From the NCBI GenBank assembly GCA_030625905.1, contig DAOUQA010000095.1:1-8151 (forward strand): a stretch of 8,151 nucleotides of DNA, in the 5' to 3' direction. The DNA is from Kiritimatiellales bacterium. Its GTDB lineage: Bacteria > Verrucomicrobiota > Kiritimatiellia > Kiritimatiellales > Pontiellaceae. The position numbers and the translations under genes were made by a program. Positions 1-7,418 of the stretch are shown in pieces. The notes under the pieces are model-generated. The model had not been told where the DNA came from. It saw nothing but the letters and a program-made list of their open reading frames with translations, and made no database searches. Position 1 is the stretch's first letter. Every line of letters begins with the position of its first letter.

Positions 1-755
1 GAATAGAGCGTGGCATAGTCAAGATCCGACATGGAATCGATATAATCACGGTTAATGACGGTTAAGTCTGGAAAAGTTGGCTCGGTGTTGCTGGTCGGGT
101 TGACAAACACATCGATTCGGTCGTTCCCGGTCAGATTGGGCGTAATTTTCAAGACTACCATATAGGTTGTGTCCACTGCCGCATCCTGAATTTTATTGAT
201 CGTTCCAGCGCCCTTCAACGTTAAGCTTCCACTATCGCCATCTCCAGCGAAGCCGAACATAACGCCGTCAAAGGTGTTATCAAAAAAATGGGTTATATTA
301 TTATCTGTCAACCCCATCCAGAAACCCTCCCACGCCGAGTTTTCTTCAAGTGCATCCGTCCGGATGAGGCCGGTCAGATAGAGTACCTGCTCGGGCGCAC
401 TAGTGCTCATCTGCCGGACAGAGAACTGGTAGATAAAATTTGTGGATCCGGCATAGCCTATGGCACCCGTTGAGTTCGTACCTACCGCACCCGAGCTGAG
501 CGATCCCTGAACCGGCACAAACCAGCATTGCGGAAAACTACCGGCCCATGCATATGCTCCAAACCCGACGATTGAACCGCCGGCAACCTCTTTGTTGAGG
601 TCAAGCCTCAACGCCGTGTTGTCGTCATAGATTCCGTTCGCCGCATCCGCATATTGCGCCGCATCAAACGGGTCGTAGGCGAGCACGCTGCCCGTGGACA
701 CCGTTGCAGGCAACACGATTGCCGATATCAATACTATGGTTAACTTGCTCTTCAT
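1..755 (-). CDS. LamG-like secreted protein, N-terminal part (cut by left edge)
   Basis: About 251 codons are readable without a stop, from ATG at 755 to the window edge, so the C-terminus is missing. The start is supported by AAGGAG eight bases upstream (764-769) and by a clear signal peptide: MKSK, a hydrophobic run to about residue 22, and probable cleavage after SVLA (residue 26), just before YDPFD. A mature N-terminus of the YDPFD type, followed by aromatic- and glycine-rich beta-sandwich-like sequence, is in my knowledge typical of LamG/concanavalin A-like secreted proteins of Verrucomicrobiota and Planctomycetes. The stretch around residues 205-230 (TTYMVVLKITP, then DRIDVFVNP) matches the late beta-strands of that fold. 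It has the same character as the equivalent part of the truncated protein at 7496-8151. A carbohydrate-binding or surface-structural role is inferred; no catalytic motif is visible. Any C-terminal anchor would lie outside the window. Confidence 0.8.
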   Translation of the reverse strand, partial: MKSKLTIVLISAIVLPATVSTGSVLAYDPFDAAQYADAANGIYDDNTALRLDLNKEVAGGSIVGFGAYAWAGSFPQCWFVPVQGSLSSGAVGTNSTGAIGYAGSTNFIYQFSVRQMSTSAPEQVLYLTGLIRTDALEENSAWEGFWMGLTDNNITHFFDNTFDGVMFGFAGDGDSGSLTLKGAGTINKIQDAAVDTTYMVVLKITPNLTGNDRIDVFVNPTSNTEPTFPDLTVINRDYIDSMSDLDYATLY

Positions 756-856
756 GGTTCTTTCTCCTTTTGTTTTCCCCTATCCGTCCCTTCCCCACGT
801 GAACAACCCTATCGTCTCGGAGTACTATGAGCTAATCTGACTCCCATCCCGCCATC

Positions 857-904
857 GGAACGCCTTCTTTTGCGTTGAACGTTCCTCCCCCGCCAAGCGA
901 GGAG
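857..904. repeat. Two abutting inverted repeats in the GH3 downstream spacer
   Basis: GGAACG (857-862) pairs with CGTTCC (880-885), and AACGC/GCGTT (859-863 and 872-876) offers an alternative inner pairing. It is followed at once by CTCC (885-888) with GGAG (901-904), enclosing CGC (891-893) and GCG (897-899) around a CAA loop. Together with the larger hairpin at 911-959 this fills much of the 220-base spacer 756-975, which holds no convincing gene. Similar compact inverted repeats are often dispersed in genomes, but dispersal cannot be judged from one window. Confidence 0.45.
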
Positions 905-910
905 AAAGAT

Positions 911-959
911 AGGGCTCCGATGCGGGCGCCAAACGGACCACGCCCGCGGGCAGAGCCCT
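911..959 (-). terminator. Two-tier GC-rich hairpin after GH3, possible terminator or REP-like element
   Basis: The outer stem is AGGGCTC (911-917) with GAGCCCT (953-959), and the inner stem is GCGGGCG (922-928) with CGCCCGC (941-947), giving 14 perfect base pairs in two tiers around a 12-base loop. It lies 17 bases past the GH3 stop codon on the transcribed strand. The sequence that follows on that strand reads ATCTTTCTCC, which is pyrimidine-rich but not a true U-tract. A rho-independent terminator is therefore possible but not textbook. A processing or mRNA-stabilising hairpin, or a REP-type repeat, fits as well. Confidence 0.4.
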
Positions 960-975
960 GATTGCTGTGCCTTTT

Positions 976-3900
976 TTATTCAAAATCATCATCGCCGATT
1001 CTCCCGTCGAGCACAATGTTGCGCGAGGAGGTTCCGAGCAGGATTTCAAAAACGCCCGGCTCCAAAACCCATCCATTTTTATCCGGGTTGTAGTAGGAAA
1101 ACGCCGCCCGATCCAACTCGAACTCAATGCGCTTCGACTGGCCGGCCTGGAGTGCAATACTGGTAAAACCCTTCAGTTCCCGCAGCGGGCGCGGCAACGA
1201 CGATTGCGGATCGCCAACATATAGTTGGGGCACCGCAATTCCGGCGCGTTTCCCGACATTCTTCACCGTCACCGAAACCTTCACCGGGAACGATTCTGCC
1301 GTTATTTTAAGGTTCGTGTATTCAAACGGCACATACGAGAGCCCGTGGCCAAAGGGGATCAGCGGGTCGATCTGCTGTGCATCGAACCAGCGGTAGCCGA
1401 CGAAAATCCCTTCGTTGTGCAGGATGATCTCGTGCTTATCAACGCCCGCCTGCCGGGACGGATGCGCGGGTGAATCGGCATAGTCCTTCGGGAAGGTGAT
1501 GGGCATGCGCCCTCCGAAATCTTCGTCGCCGGAGAGGAGGGCGGCCAACGCATTTCCGTTTTCAATCCCCGGGAACCAAGGCAGCACAATAGCCGGAACC
1601 TGCTCGAACCAGGGATCCATCGCAATCGGCGATGCGCAATAGGCCACCACCACGGTGCGCGGGTTGGCCGCCCGTACCGCAGAAACAAGCTGGTCGTGAT
1701 ATTCCGGCAAACGCATCGTCTGCCGATCCATTCCCTCTGACTCCGTATTATGATCCTGCCCAATGAAAACAAGCGCGACATCGGCTCTTTTGGCGGCGGC
1801 AACGGACTGCTGGATGATTTCCGCCACCCGGTTCGCTTGCTCGGGACGGATCCACAACAGCCGAATGGAGCTGTCGCCGCCGAACTTTTTGAAGCTCATG
1901 TTGAATTTGTATTCGCGACCCGCCTCCAGAGCCAGGGTGATTTCCCGATCACGCTGGATGAAGTGCTTATTTATAACCACTTCGTCATCCAACGATAAAT
2001 AGACAATCTGCGACCCTGTTACGCGCAACGTATAGTTACCCGAAACGCTGGGGACTAGGATGCCCGTCCACTCCGCCTTGAAATCGTCTGGGCGTAGCAC
2101 CTCGCGGTTGGGTGAAGCCATTTCCCAGTTGAACTCGATCTTGTCTACCACTTCACTGAAAGCTGCTGACTTCAACGAAACGGGATCTTTACCGGTGTAG
2201 CGTGCCGCAAATCCAGGCACCTTCTTTCCCGATGAATCGACATGATGCACCTGCGCAGCACTGACGGGTTCATAGACATCGTCCATTGAAAATGGAATAT
2301 ACTCTATGCGAGCGGCACCAAAACGCTTGCTCAGTCCATCGATAGCCGTGATGTAGTACGGAACACCCAGTACGCCCGAGCTTCCGGCCGACTGATCGGA
2401 AAAGCGTTTCCCTGCCAGTGGTCCGATGACGGCAATCGTTTTATCGCGGTCCGTAATCGGCAATGTTGCGTTGTCGTTCTTGACCAGCGTCATGCCGGCT
2501 AGAGCCGCTTCGTAAGCCAGCTTATGGTGCGCGGCATAGTCCACTTCAATCTTAGGCTTGGCGGCCGACCCTTCGAGCTTGCTGGCAAAATAGACCCCGC
2601 GCAGCAGGCGGCGCACTTTGTCGTTGAGCGCGTTTTCATCAATCCGTCCGGCAGCGAGTGCCTTCTTCAGCTTCGGCAGGCTGAACGGCCCGGACGAACT
2701 GCCCGGCATGGAAAGATCCAGTCCGGCGTTGAATGCTTCGACGGTGGTTTGCACGCCGTTCCAATCGGTATAAAGAAAGCCTGGCCACTCCCATTCCTTC
2801 TTCAGGATGGAAATGAGATCCGGATTGTCCGAGGAGTGGGGACCGTTAACGCGGTTGGCACCGGTCATCAGGCTCATCACCCCGGCGTCGCAGGCGGCCT
2901 TGAACCCCGGCAAATAGATTTCGCGCAGCGCCCGTTCGCCGACCATCGCATTCACCTCATTGCGGTTGGTCTCTTTGTTATTGGCAATAAAATGCTTGGC
3001 CGTCGTCACCGCACCGGCGCGTTGCCCGCCCACCACAAAGGCCGCGGTCATTTTTGCGTTCAAGTACGGATCTTCGGTGAAATATTCAAAGTTGCGGCCG
3101 TTGAGCGGGTCGCGGATAATGTTTATCGATGGGGCTTCCAATACTTGAATGCCAGCCGACAGCAGCTCGCGGGCAATCGCGCCGCTCATGGCCTCCACCA
3201 GTTCCGGCCGAAACGCCGCCGCCTGTCCGACTCCGGAAGGATACAGCGTGCTTTTTCTGCTCATTTGATAGCCGCGCGGGCCGTTGTAGAACACCATTGT
3301 TCCAATGCCCACCCGATCGACCGAAGCTGAACCCCGCTGCTTCGGGCCACGCCCTTCAATATCGCCGTTCAGCATCTTCAGCTTTTCATCGACCGTCATT
3401 TTCGCGAGCACCGCCTCCACCGCGGCCTCCATTTTTGGCGTAAAAAATTCGTCGTACCTCGGCGCGTGATTGAACACCGGGCCGACGGGGCCGTTGGCGA
3501 AGGACAGCCAGTAGCCTCCATCGATTTTCACGGATTCAACCGGCTGGCCCGCCCCGCAAACCACTACCGCATACATGGCGTTTGCACCCTCGGCCTTATT
3601 GCCATTGAGCTCCACCGTTTGCGCCTTAAACTTTTTTTCAAACAGCTTGAATCGTGCGCCTTCTGAAGTCAGGGTTTCTCCGGTTTCCCGCCAATCGGTC
3701 AGCCAATTGGGCGGTTGCAGACTGCGCGCATCGAAACCGACCAACACGGTGGCTTCCTGCGCCAGCGTCAACTTCAGCAGCACCTTTTTCGAATCCGACA
3801 TTTTGTCGTCCATCCGCGTTATCACATAAGTACTGCCCGCCAGCCGCTCCGGCACACTCGTAAAAACAAAGTCGCGGTCGCTATTAGAAACCGCGCCCAC

Positions 3901-4029
3901 CGTCAGCCCGTTCGGCACCACCCGATAGCGCTCGCTTTCCCGCCAACACGCTCTTTTAAATTCCGTTGCGACAGAGGCTCCCGCGCACCCGAATGCCGCA
4001 AGTACTACAAACCATACTCCTTTTTTCAT
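976..4029 (-). CDS. Secreted GH3 beta-glycosidase with N-terminal extra domain and PA14 insert
   Basis: This 1017-residue exported glycoside hydrolase should remove non-reducing-end beta-linked glucose- or xylose-like residues. The start has GGAGA seven bases upstream (4037-4041) and a signal peptide, probably cleaved after ASVA (residue 21). Residues about 22-160 form an additional beta-rich domain before the enzyme. The GH3 barrel covers about 192-480, with GRNFEYFTEDP (311-321), KHFIANN (345-351) and YTDWNG, whose Asp422 is the expected nucleophile. The C-terminal alpha/beta sandwich (about 510-845) is interrupted by a PA14 domain at about 605-728. The motif ESEGMDR follows the insert, and Glu765 is the likely acid/base. 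A fibronectin-III-like domain closes the protein (about 900-1010, with GHGLSY just before it). This is the architecture of PA14-containing beta-glucosidases. The dyad motif of NagZ-type enzymes is absent, so N-acetylglucosaminidase activity is less likely. The exact substrate cannot be read from the sequence. Confidence 0.95.
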   Translation of the reverse strand: MKKGVWFVVLAAFGCAGASVATEFKRACWRESERYRVVPNGLTVGAVSNSDRDFVFTSVPERLAGSTYVITRMDDKMSDSKKVLLKLTLAQEATVLVGFDARSLQPPNWLTDWRETGETLTSEGARFKLFEKKFKAQTVELNGNKAEGANAMYAVVVCGAGQPVESVKIDGGYWLSFANGPVGPVFNHAPRYDEFFTPKMEAAVEAVLAKMTVDEKLKMLNGDIEGRGPKQRGSASVDRVGIGTMVFYNGPRGYQMSRKSTLYPSGVGQAAAFRPELVEAMSGAIARELLSAGIQVLEAPSINIIRDPLNGRNFEYFTEDPYLNAKMTAAFVVGGQRAGAVTTAKHFIANNKETNRNEVNAMVGERALREIYLPGFKAACDAGVMSLMTGANRVNGPHSSDNPDLISILKKEWEWPGFLYTDWNGVQTTVEAFNAGLDLSMPGSSSGPFSLPKLKKALAAGRIDENALNDKVRRLLRGVYFASKLEGSAAKPKIEVDYAAHHKLAYEAALAGMTLVKNDNATLPITDRDKTIAVIGPLAGKRFSDQSAGSSGVLGVPYYITAIDGLSKRFGAARIEYIPFSMDDVYEPVSAAQVHHVDSSGKKVPGFAARYTGKDPVSLKSAAFSEVVDKIEFNWEMASPNREVLRPDDFKAEWTGILVPSVSGNYTLRVTGSQIVYLSLDDEVVINKHFIQRDREITLALEAGREYKFNMSFKKFGGDSSIRLLWIRPEQANRVAEIIQQSVAAAKRADVALVFIGQDHNTESEGMDRQTMRLPEYHDQLVSAVRAANPRTVVVAYCASPIAMDPWFEQVPAIVLPWFPGIENGNALAALLSGDEDFGGRMPITFPKDYADSPAHPSRQAGVDKHEIILHNEGIFVGYRWFDAQQIDPLIPFGHGLSYVPFEYTNLKITAESFPVKVSVTVKNVGKRAGIAVPQLYVGDPQSSLPRPLRELKGFTSIALQAGQSKRIEFELDRAAFSYYNPDKNGWVLEPGVFEILLGTSSRNIVLDGRIGDDDFE

Positions 4030-4090
4030 TTCACTATCTCCATTTTAATTTGGGTCGTATGATCAACGCTATTCGTAGGCGTATTCCACA

Positions 4091-4117
4091 TACCCTTTTC
4101 GAGTATTGAAAAAGGTA
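4091..4117 (-). promoter_or_regulatory. Hairpin in the GH3 leader
   Basis: TACCCTTTTC (4091-4100) and GAAAAAGGTA (4108-4117) are separated by seven bases. Read as minus-strand RNA, all ten positions pair, one of them as G-U. On the plus strand the same position would be a C-A mismatch. The element lies about 60 bases upstream of the GH3 start, in the 159-base spacer after the GH20 gene. It could be a DNA-binding operator, an mRNA stability hairpin or a weak terminator for the upstream gene. No long U-tract follows, so I do not call it a terminator. Nothing else is recognisable in 4030-4188. Confidence 0.45.
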
Positions 4118-4188
4118 TCACGCTCTACAAAACCCCGCAATACACGAATGGGTCTACTTGATCCCTCGTCGGCTTGCAGCGAGGTAGT

Positions 4189-6252
4189 TCATTGGGGGGG
4201 TTGCACGGAATATTTAAGCCCTTGAACTTCACTGAATCCTTTTCCGTCCCATTCGAGGGGCAGGAAGGAGAACGTCCACCAGGCATGTTCGTCGGTGGAT
4301 TTGAAGAGGATCTTGTTCCATCCTTTTTTGACGGCAATCTTCAGGGGTTTGCGATAGATGTAGGACTCTTCGGTGATGGGCGCGGTGTAGTGCCCCGGTT
4401 TTTCCCACCGGGGCGGCGAAACAATTTTTCCGTTGATCCAAAGGCGTCCGCCTTTTTCGGGCCAGTCGCCTTGCTCTGGATTTTTGCTATTTCCCCCGCT
4501 CAGCGTTGTGCGGCTAAAGTTGACCCAGGCGAGAACGGTTTGGTTGCGGTCGCTTTGGACATAGGTAAGGGCATAGGCGGTGTGGGAGGTCTTCTTTGTT
4601 TTTGGTCTTGGGATAGAATAAATGTCGCTGAGGCTAACCGTGCCGCCCCAGCAGGTTTCCCATTCGTAGGTTTTTCCGTCAACGGTGTAGCTTTTTTTGA
4701 TCTCTTTTTCCGGACCGAATGCAGTATCGATATCCCCGTCGTTCGGGAAGGGTCCGATCACGTTCCAGACGATATCGGCATTCTTTACGAAGGGGAAGTG
4801 TTCGGGGCGGAAGGCAAAAAACTTTTCGCGATGGTGGGCCAAGCGGTTTTCGAATTCGGCATAGGCGCGATGCGCCCCGCTTCCGACGGGAGGTGCACCG
4901 TGGAAACTGGGGGAGCCAGCGGTTTGATTCCATGCGTTAGGATTGCCCTGCCAAATGCGTTCGGCAAAAGCGGCGATGGAGGGGTAGATGGCGCCGATCC
5001 GCATCTCGACATCTTCGTTGGCGACGGGTTGATCGGGCCAATAGCAGAGGATTCCGCCGAGGTTGTTTTCATCGCCTTTTTCCACGTAGCAGTACTGGCG
5101 CAGGAAATAGTTCCTGGGCGACAAGATGGGGTCGTCGTTGTTGATGTAGCCCTTGGAGTCGATCATCGTGTTGGGGGGGCGGCCCGCATTCCAAGCTTGT
5201 TGAATGGTTTCTCCATCAAGGGGTTTCGCTCCGTGATACCAAACGATAACGGTTTTTCCTTTGGAGCGGATGTATCGGGTCATCTCCTCCACAAAGTTTT
5301 TTTTCCTTAGTTTCACTTCGTCCATGCCGAGGTGGAACCAGGGGCCATCAAAGATTTCGACCCACTCGTCAATGAGGTCTTTTAGAACCTCCACACCTTC
5401 GTCTGTTTGCATGTCGAAGCCCATGGTCTCGTTGAAATAGATGGAATGCCCCGGCATGTCCAGTTCGGGAAGAATAGTGATGTGGCGTTCCTTGCAGAAG
5501 GCGACGAGATCCTTCATTTCTTCGGTGGTGTAGAACTTGCCTTCCCATCGCCTCATGTTTTTAGCTTCATTGAGCTGGGGATATTTTTTGCTTTCCGCGC
5601 GGAAGGCGGGCTTATCCGTCAGGTGGAAATGGAAAATGTTTATCTTGTATAGCGCCATGATCTCCAACTGTTCTTTCAGGGCGTTCACGGAGATAAAGTT
5701 GCGCCCGACATCATGCATGAATCCACGTATTTCAAAGGCGGGCCTATCGGTGATTTGGCAGTAGGGAATGTGCAGGGCTCCGTTCTTGGAAGAGCTCAGT
5801 TGGCGCAGGGTCTGGACTCCGTAGAAGAAGCCGGCGGGATCCGAGGCGGTAATTGCGACACCGGTTTTCGAAACCGACAGCCTGTATGCTTCTTTAGAGC
5901 TCCCGTTCTTAGCGCTCCCTAGGCTCAACGTTACATTGCCCTTTTTTGATGTGACCGAATACGGCACCTGTTCGCTCTTGGCCAACCGCTCCAACGCGGC
6001 GAGGGCGGTTTGGGTTTTTTCTTTATCTGCTACGGAGACCGCCAGTTTATCCAGGGTTAGCGCTCCTTCCTCCCAGATTACTTTGCTGGGAAAGGGAATC
6101 AACGCCGCCTTTGCGTTCTTAAGTTCGGCTTCGGGTGTGATCCATTTCCAGTCGGCCTCAGAGGCTTGGAAAGGCGTTTTTTCTACCGAAAAGGCGGGCG
6201 TGTGCATGAGTAGAGATAGCATCAATGCGATGCCTGCTTTGCGATAGAACAT
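4189..6252 (-). CDS. Secreted GH20-type beta-N-acetylhexosaminidase
   Basis: This 687-residue exported enzyme is predicted to cleave terminal beta-linked N-acetylglucosamine or N-acetylgalactosamine by substrate-assisted catalysis. A signal peptide (hydrophobic to about residue 18, cleavage near AFS, residue 22) and AGGAGA just upstream (6257-6262) support the start. Residues about 50-165 match the alpha/beta domain that precedes GH20 barrels, ending in GFFYGVQTLRQL. The barrel runs from about 170 to 440: IRGFMHDVGRNF (175-186, with the substrate-binding Arg176), FHFHLTD (207-213), ELDMPGH (263-269), HLGMDE (307-312, catalytic pair Asp311-Glu312), LGGI (398-401) and YPSIAAFAERIW (423-434). 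A C-terminal beta-rich domain (about 490-675), containing NVIGPF and GGRLWING, follows. The motifs differ from the usual family forms: HLGMDE replaces HxGGDE, and LTDKPAFR replaces LTDDQGWR, so it belongs to a divergent branch and its specificity is uncertain. The gene carries an A8 and two C7 runs on the coding strand. Confidence 0.93.
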   Translation of the reverse strand: MFYRKAGIALMLSLLMHTPAFSVEKTPFQASEADWKWITPEAELKNAKAALIPFPSKVIWEEGALTLDKLAVSVADKEKTQTALAALERLAKSEQVPYSVTSKKGNVTLSLGSAKNGSSKEAYRLSVSKTGVAITASDPAGFFYGVQTLRQLSSSKNGALHIPYCQITDRPAFEIRGFMHDVGRNFISVNALKEQLEIMALYKINIFHFHLTDKPAFRAESKKYPQLNEAKNMRRWEGKFYTTEEMKDLVAFCKERHITILPELDMPGHSIYFNETMGFDMQTDEGVEVLKDLIDEWVEIFDGPWFHLGMDEVKLRKKNFVEEMTRYIRSKGKTVIVWYHGAKPLDGETIQQAWNAGRPPNTMIDSKGYINNDDPILSPRNYFLRQYCYVEKGDENNLGGILCYWPDQPVANEDVEMRIGAIYPSIAAFAERIWQGNPNAWNQTAGSPSFHGAPPVGSGAHRAYAEFENRLAHHREKFFAFRPEHFPFVKNADIVWNVIGPFPNDGDIDTAFGPEKEIKKSYTVDGKTYEWETCWGGTVSLSDIYSIPRPKTKKTSHTAYALTYVQSDRNQTVLAWVNFSRTTLSGGNSKNPEQGDWPEKGGRLWINGKIVSPPRWEKPGHYTAPITEESYIYRKPLKIAVKKGWNKILFKSTDEHAWWTFSFLPLEWDGKGFSEVQGLKYSVQPPQ

Positions 6253-6276
6253 TATGTCTCCTCTGTTTTATGACAA

Positions 6277-6295
6277 GGTGGCGCGACTGCGCACC
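6277..6295 (-). promoter_or_regulatory. GC-rich hairpin in the GH20 leader
   Basis: GGTG (6277-6280) plus CGC (6282-6284) pairs with GCG (6289-6291) plus CACC (6292-6295) around the loop GACT, with one bulged base at 6281. It ends 25 bases before the GH20 start codon and 15 bases before its Shine-Dalgarno sequence. It may shape the leader or mark the boundary between the 340-residue protein gene and GH20. The 107-base spacer also holds weaker pairings (GTGTG/CACAC at 6303-6321 and CGGC/GCCG at 6328-6338). No convincing promoter was found. Confidence 0.3.
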
Positions 6296-6359
6296 CCTAT
6301 TTGTGTGGATGGATTGCACACTACCCCCGGCTTCGCCGCTAACGGATGCTGCAACCCGG

Positions 6360-7382
6360 TTAGTTTCTTTCGCCGGTAACCCGGTAGAAGGCTTTAGATT
6401 CACTCGCGTCTATCGTGATGGTGATGGTGCCGGTTCCGGTCATGGTGTCGTCAATGACCGTCCAGGTTGGTTCTGTCAGTTCGCTCTTGTACTCCAGCGT
6501 GTAGGTATGCCCCGCGACACCGTTCCATGAGATTTCCAGATCACTGCCCGAGAGCGTGCTGATTGAAATATCGCCCACCTCCTCCGGAGGCAGCACCGCG
6601 ATGGTCAAGGTGGTTCCATCACCGGAAACTTCAAAATTGCTGGCAAAGCTTGCCGCGTTAATCACGGCACCGTCCAGTCTGAAGCCGTGGCCGCCGGTCA
6701 ATGCGGCTTCCCAGGCGCCCGCACCAAAAGAACCCACTTCCCACGAACCGGTCCAGTCCGATGCAATGTTCATCAATCCAGCCATATCGCTGAATGTGGT
6801 TCCAGGCCCTGCACTCGCAAGTACCGCGCTGCCCCCGACACTGCTGGTCGAACCGGCTTGGAATCTAAAGTTTCCAGCGGTAACGGTACCGCCTAGGAAA
6901 TCGATCCCGGTGCCGGTTCTTTGGGCACCCACACAGTGGTCGGTGTTGGGGCCCGAGGAATGCGTGCCGCCATTGACCGTAATCCATCCATTATGATCAT
7001 TGGCTTCCCAATCATCGGCACAGGTGGTTACCGAACCCGCATTGAGAATTAGATGGCCATTATCAGCAAAGACGTCATCCTGGCAGTTGAGGGTCGCATC
7101 GTTAACGATCATCGTTCCACCATAGACTGAGAGGTCAGCAGCCAGAAGACCCAATACTGCGCCGCCCCCGACAGTCGCCGTCGAACCGCTAAGCCATGGC
7201 GTGTTTTGGGCGATGCCGCTGTAGTAACCATCGAAATTAATGGTGGCAACCTGACCGGCCGGAAGTCCGTTGCTCCAGTTGGCGGCATCACGCAGGTCGC
7301 CTCCACTGAACACGGTGTCCGCACTTGCCACACCTGCAACGCACAGGCTCAAGGCACATAATACTAGTTTATTCCTTTTCAT
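6360..7382 (-). CDS. Secreted beta-structure protein with C-terminal FYR module
   Basis: A complete 340-residue protein of unknown function. The start has AGGA seven bases upstream (7390-7393) and a signal peptide probably cleaved after VASA (residue 21). The mature part begins with a segment (DAANWSNGLPAGQVATI, residues 32-48) of the kind that opens repeat-rich beta-helix or autotransporter-strand-like secreted proteins in planctomycetal and verrucomicrobial genomes. Residues about 50-250 are glycine-, threonine- and valine-rich short-strand repeats (for example GGTMIVNDATL and GGTVTAGNFRF), consistent with a right-handed beta-helix. A short proline-rich linker (PPEE, 265-268) leads to a separate C-terminal module (about 270-340) ending in AFYRVTGERN, which resembles the end of the protein encoded at 7496-8151. 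There are no catalytic motifs. No PEP-CTERM, LPxTG or transmembrane tail is present. It probably acts as an extracellular or surface structural or binding protein. Four cysteines, at 103, 121, 150 and in the signal peptide region, do not clearly suggest a fold. Confidence 0.85.
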   Translation of the reverse strand: MKRNKLVLCALSLCVAGVASADTVFSGGDLRDAANWSNGLPAGQVATINFDGYYSGIAQNTPWLSGSTATVGGGAVLGLLAADLSVYGGTMIVNDATLNCQDDVFADNGHLILNAGSVTTCADDWEANDHNGWITVNGGTHSSGPNTDHCVGAQRTGTGIDFLGGTVTAGNFRFQAGSTSSVGGSAVLASAGPGTTFSDMAGLMNIASDWTGSWEVGSFGAGAWEAALTGGHGFRLDGAVINAASFASNFEVSGDGTTLTIAVLPPEEVGDISISTLSGSDLEISWNGVAGHTYTLEYKSELTEPTWTVIDDTMTGTGTITITIDASESKAFYRVTGERN

Positions 7383-7418
7383 TTCTATATCCTATTTTGG
7401 GTTATTTATCTACCTACT

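Noticed and set aside
825..1157. 110-codon minus-strand frame overlapping the end of GH3 and the hairpin spacer
   Set aside because: Most of it overlaps GH3 in another frame and the rest translates inverted repeats. There is no ribosome-binding site or domain.
2524..3330. 268-codon open frame on the plus strand
   Set aside because: It is antisense to the GH3 barrel, which has full catalytic motifs. The plus-strand product is Arg/His/Gly-rich without domain features.
3960..4029. Possible lipoprotein signal in the GH3 enzyme (Cys at residue 15)
   Set aside because: The residues before the Cys read AFG, which lacks the Leu/Val/Ile expected at position -3 of a lipobox. A standard cleavage site after ASVA fits better.
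976..4029. GH3 enzyme as a NagZ-type N-acetylglucosaminidase, which would match GH20
   Set aside because: The sequence after KHF is IANN, not the His-Asp dyad loop of NagZ, and a conventional acid/base ESEG.DR motif is present.
4174..5310. 378-codon open frame on the plus strand
   Set aside because: It lies wholly inside the GH20 gene on the other strand. Its protein shows no recognisable family pattern, while the minus-strand product carries clear GH20 motifs.
6360..6420. PEP-CTERM or LPxTG anchor at the end of the 340-residue protein
   Set aside because: The tail ends FYRVTGERN with no hydrophobic segment, PEP motif or basic cluster after a membrane span.
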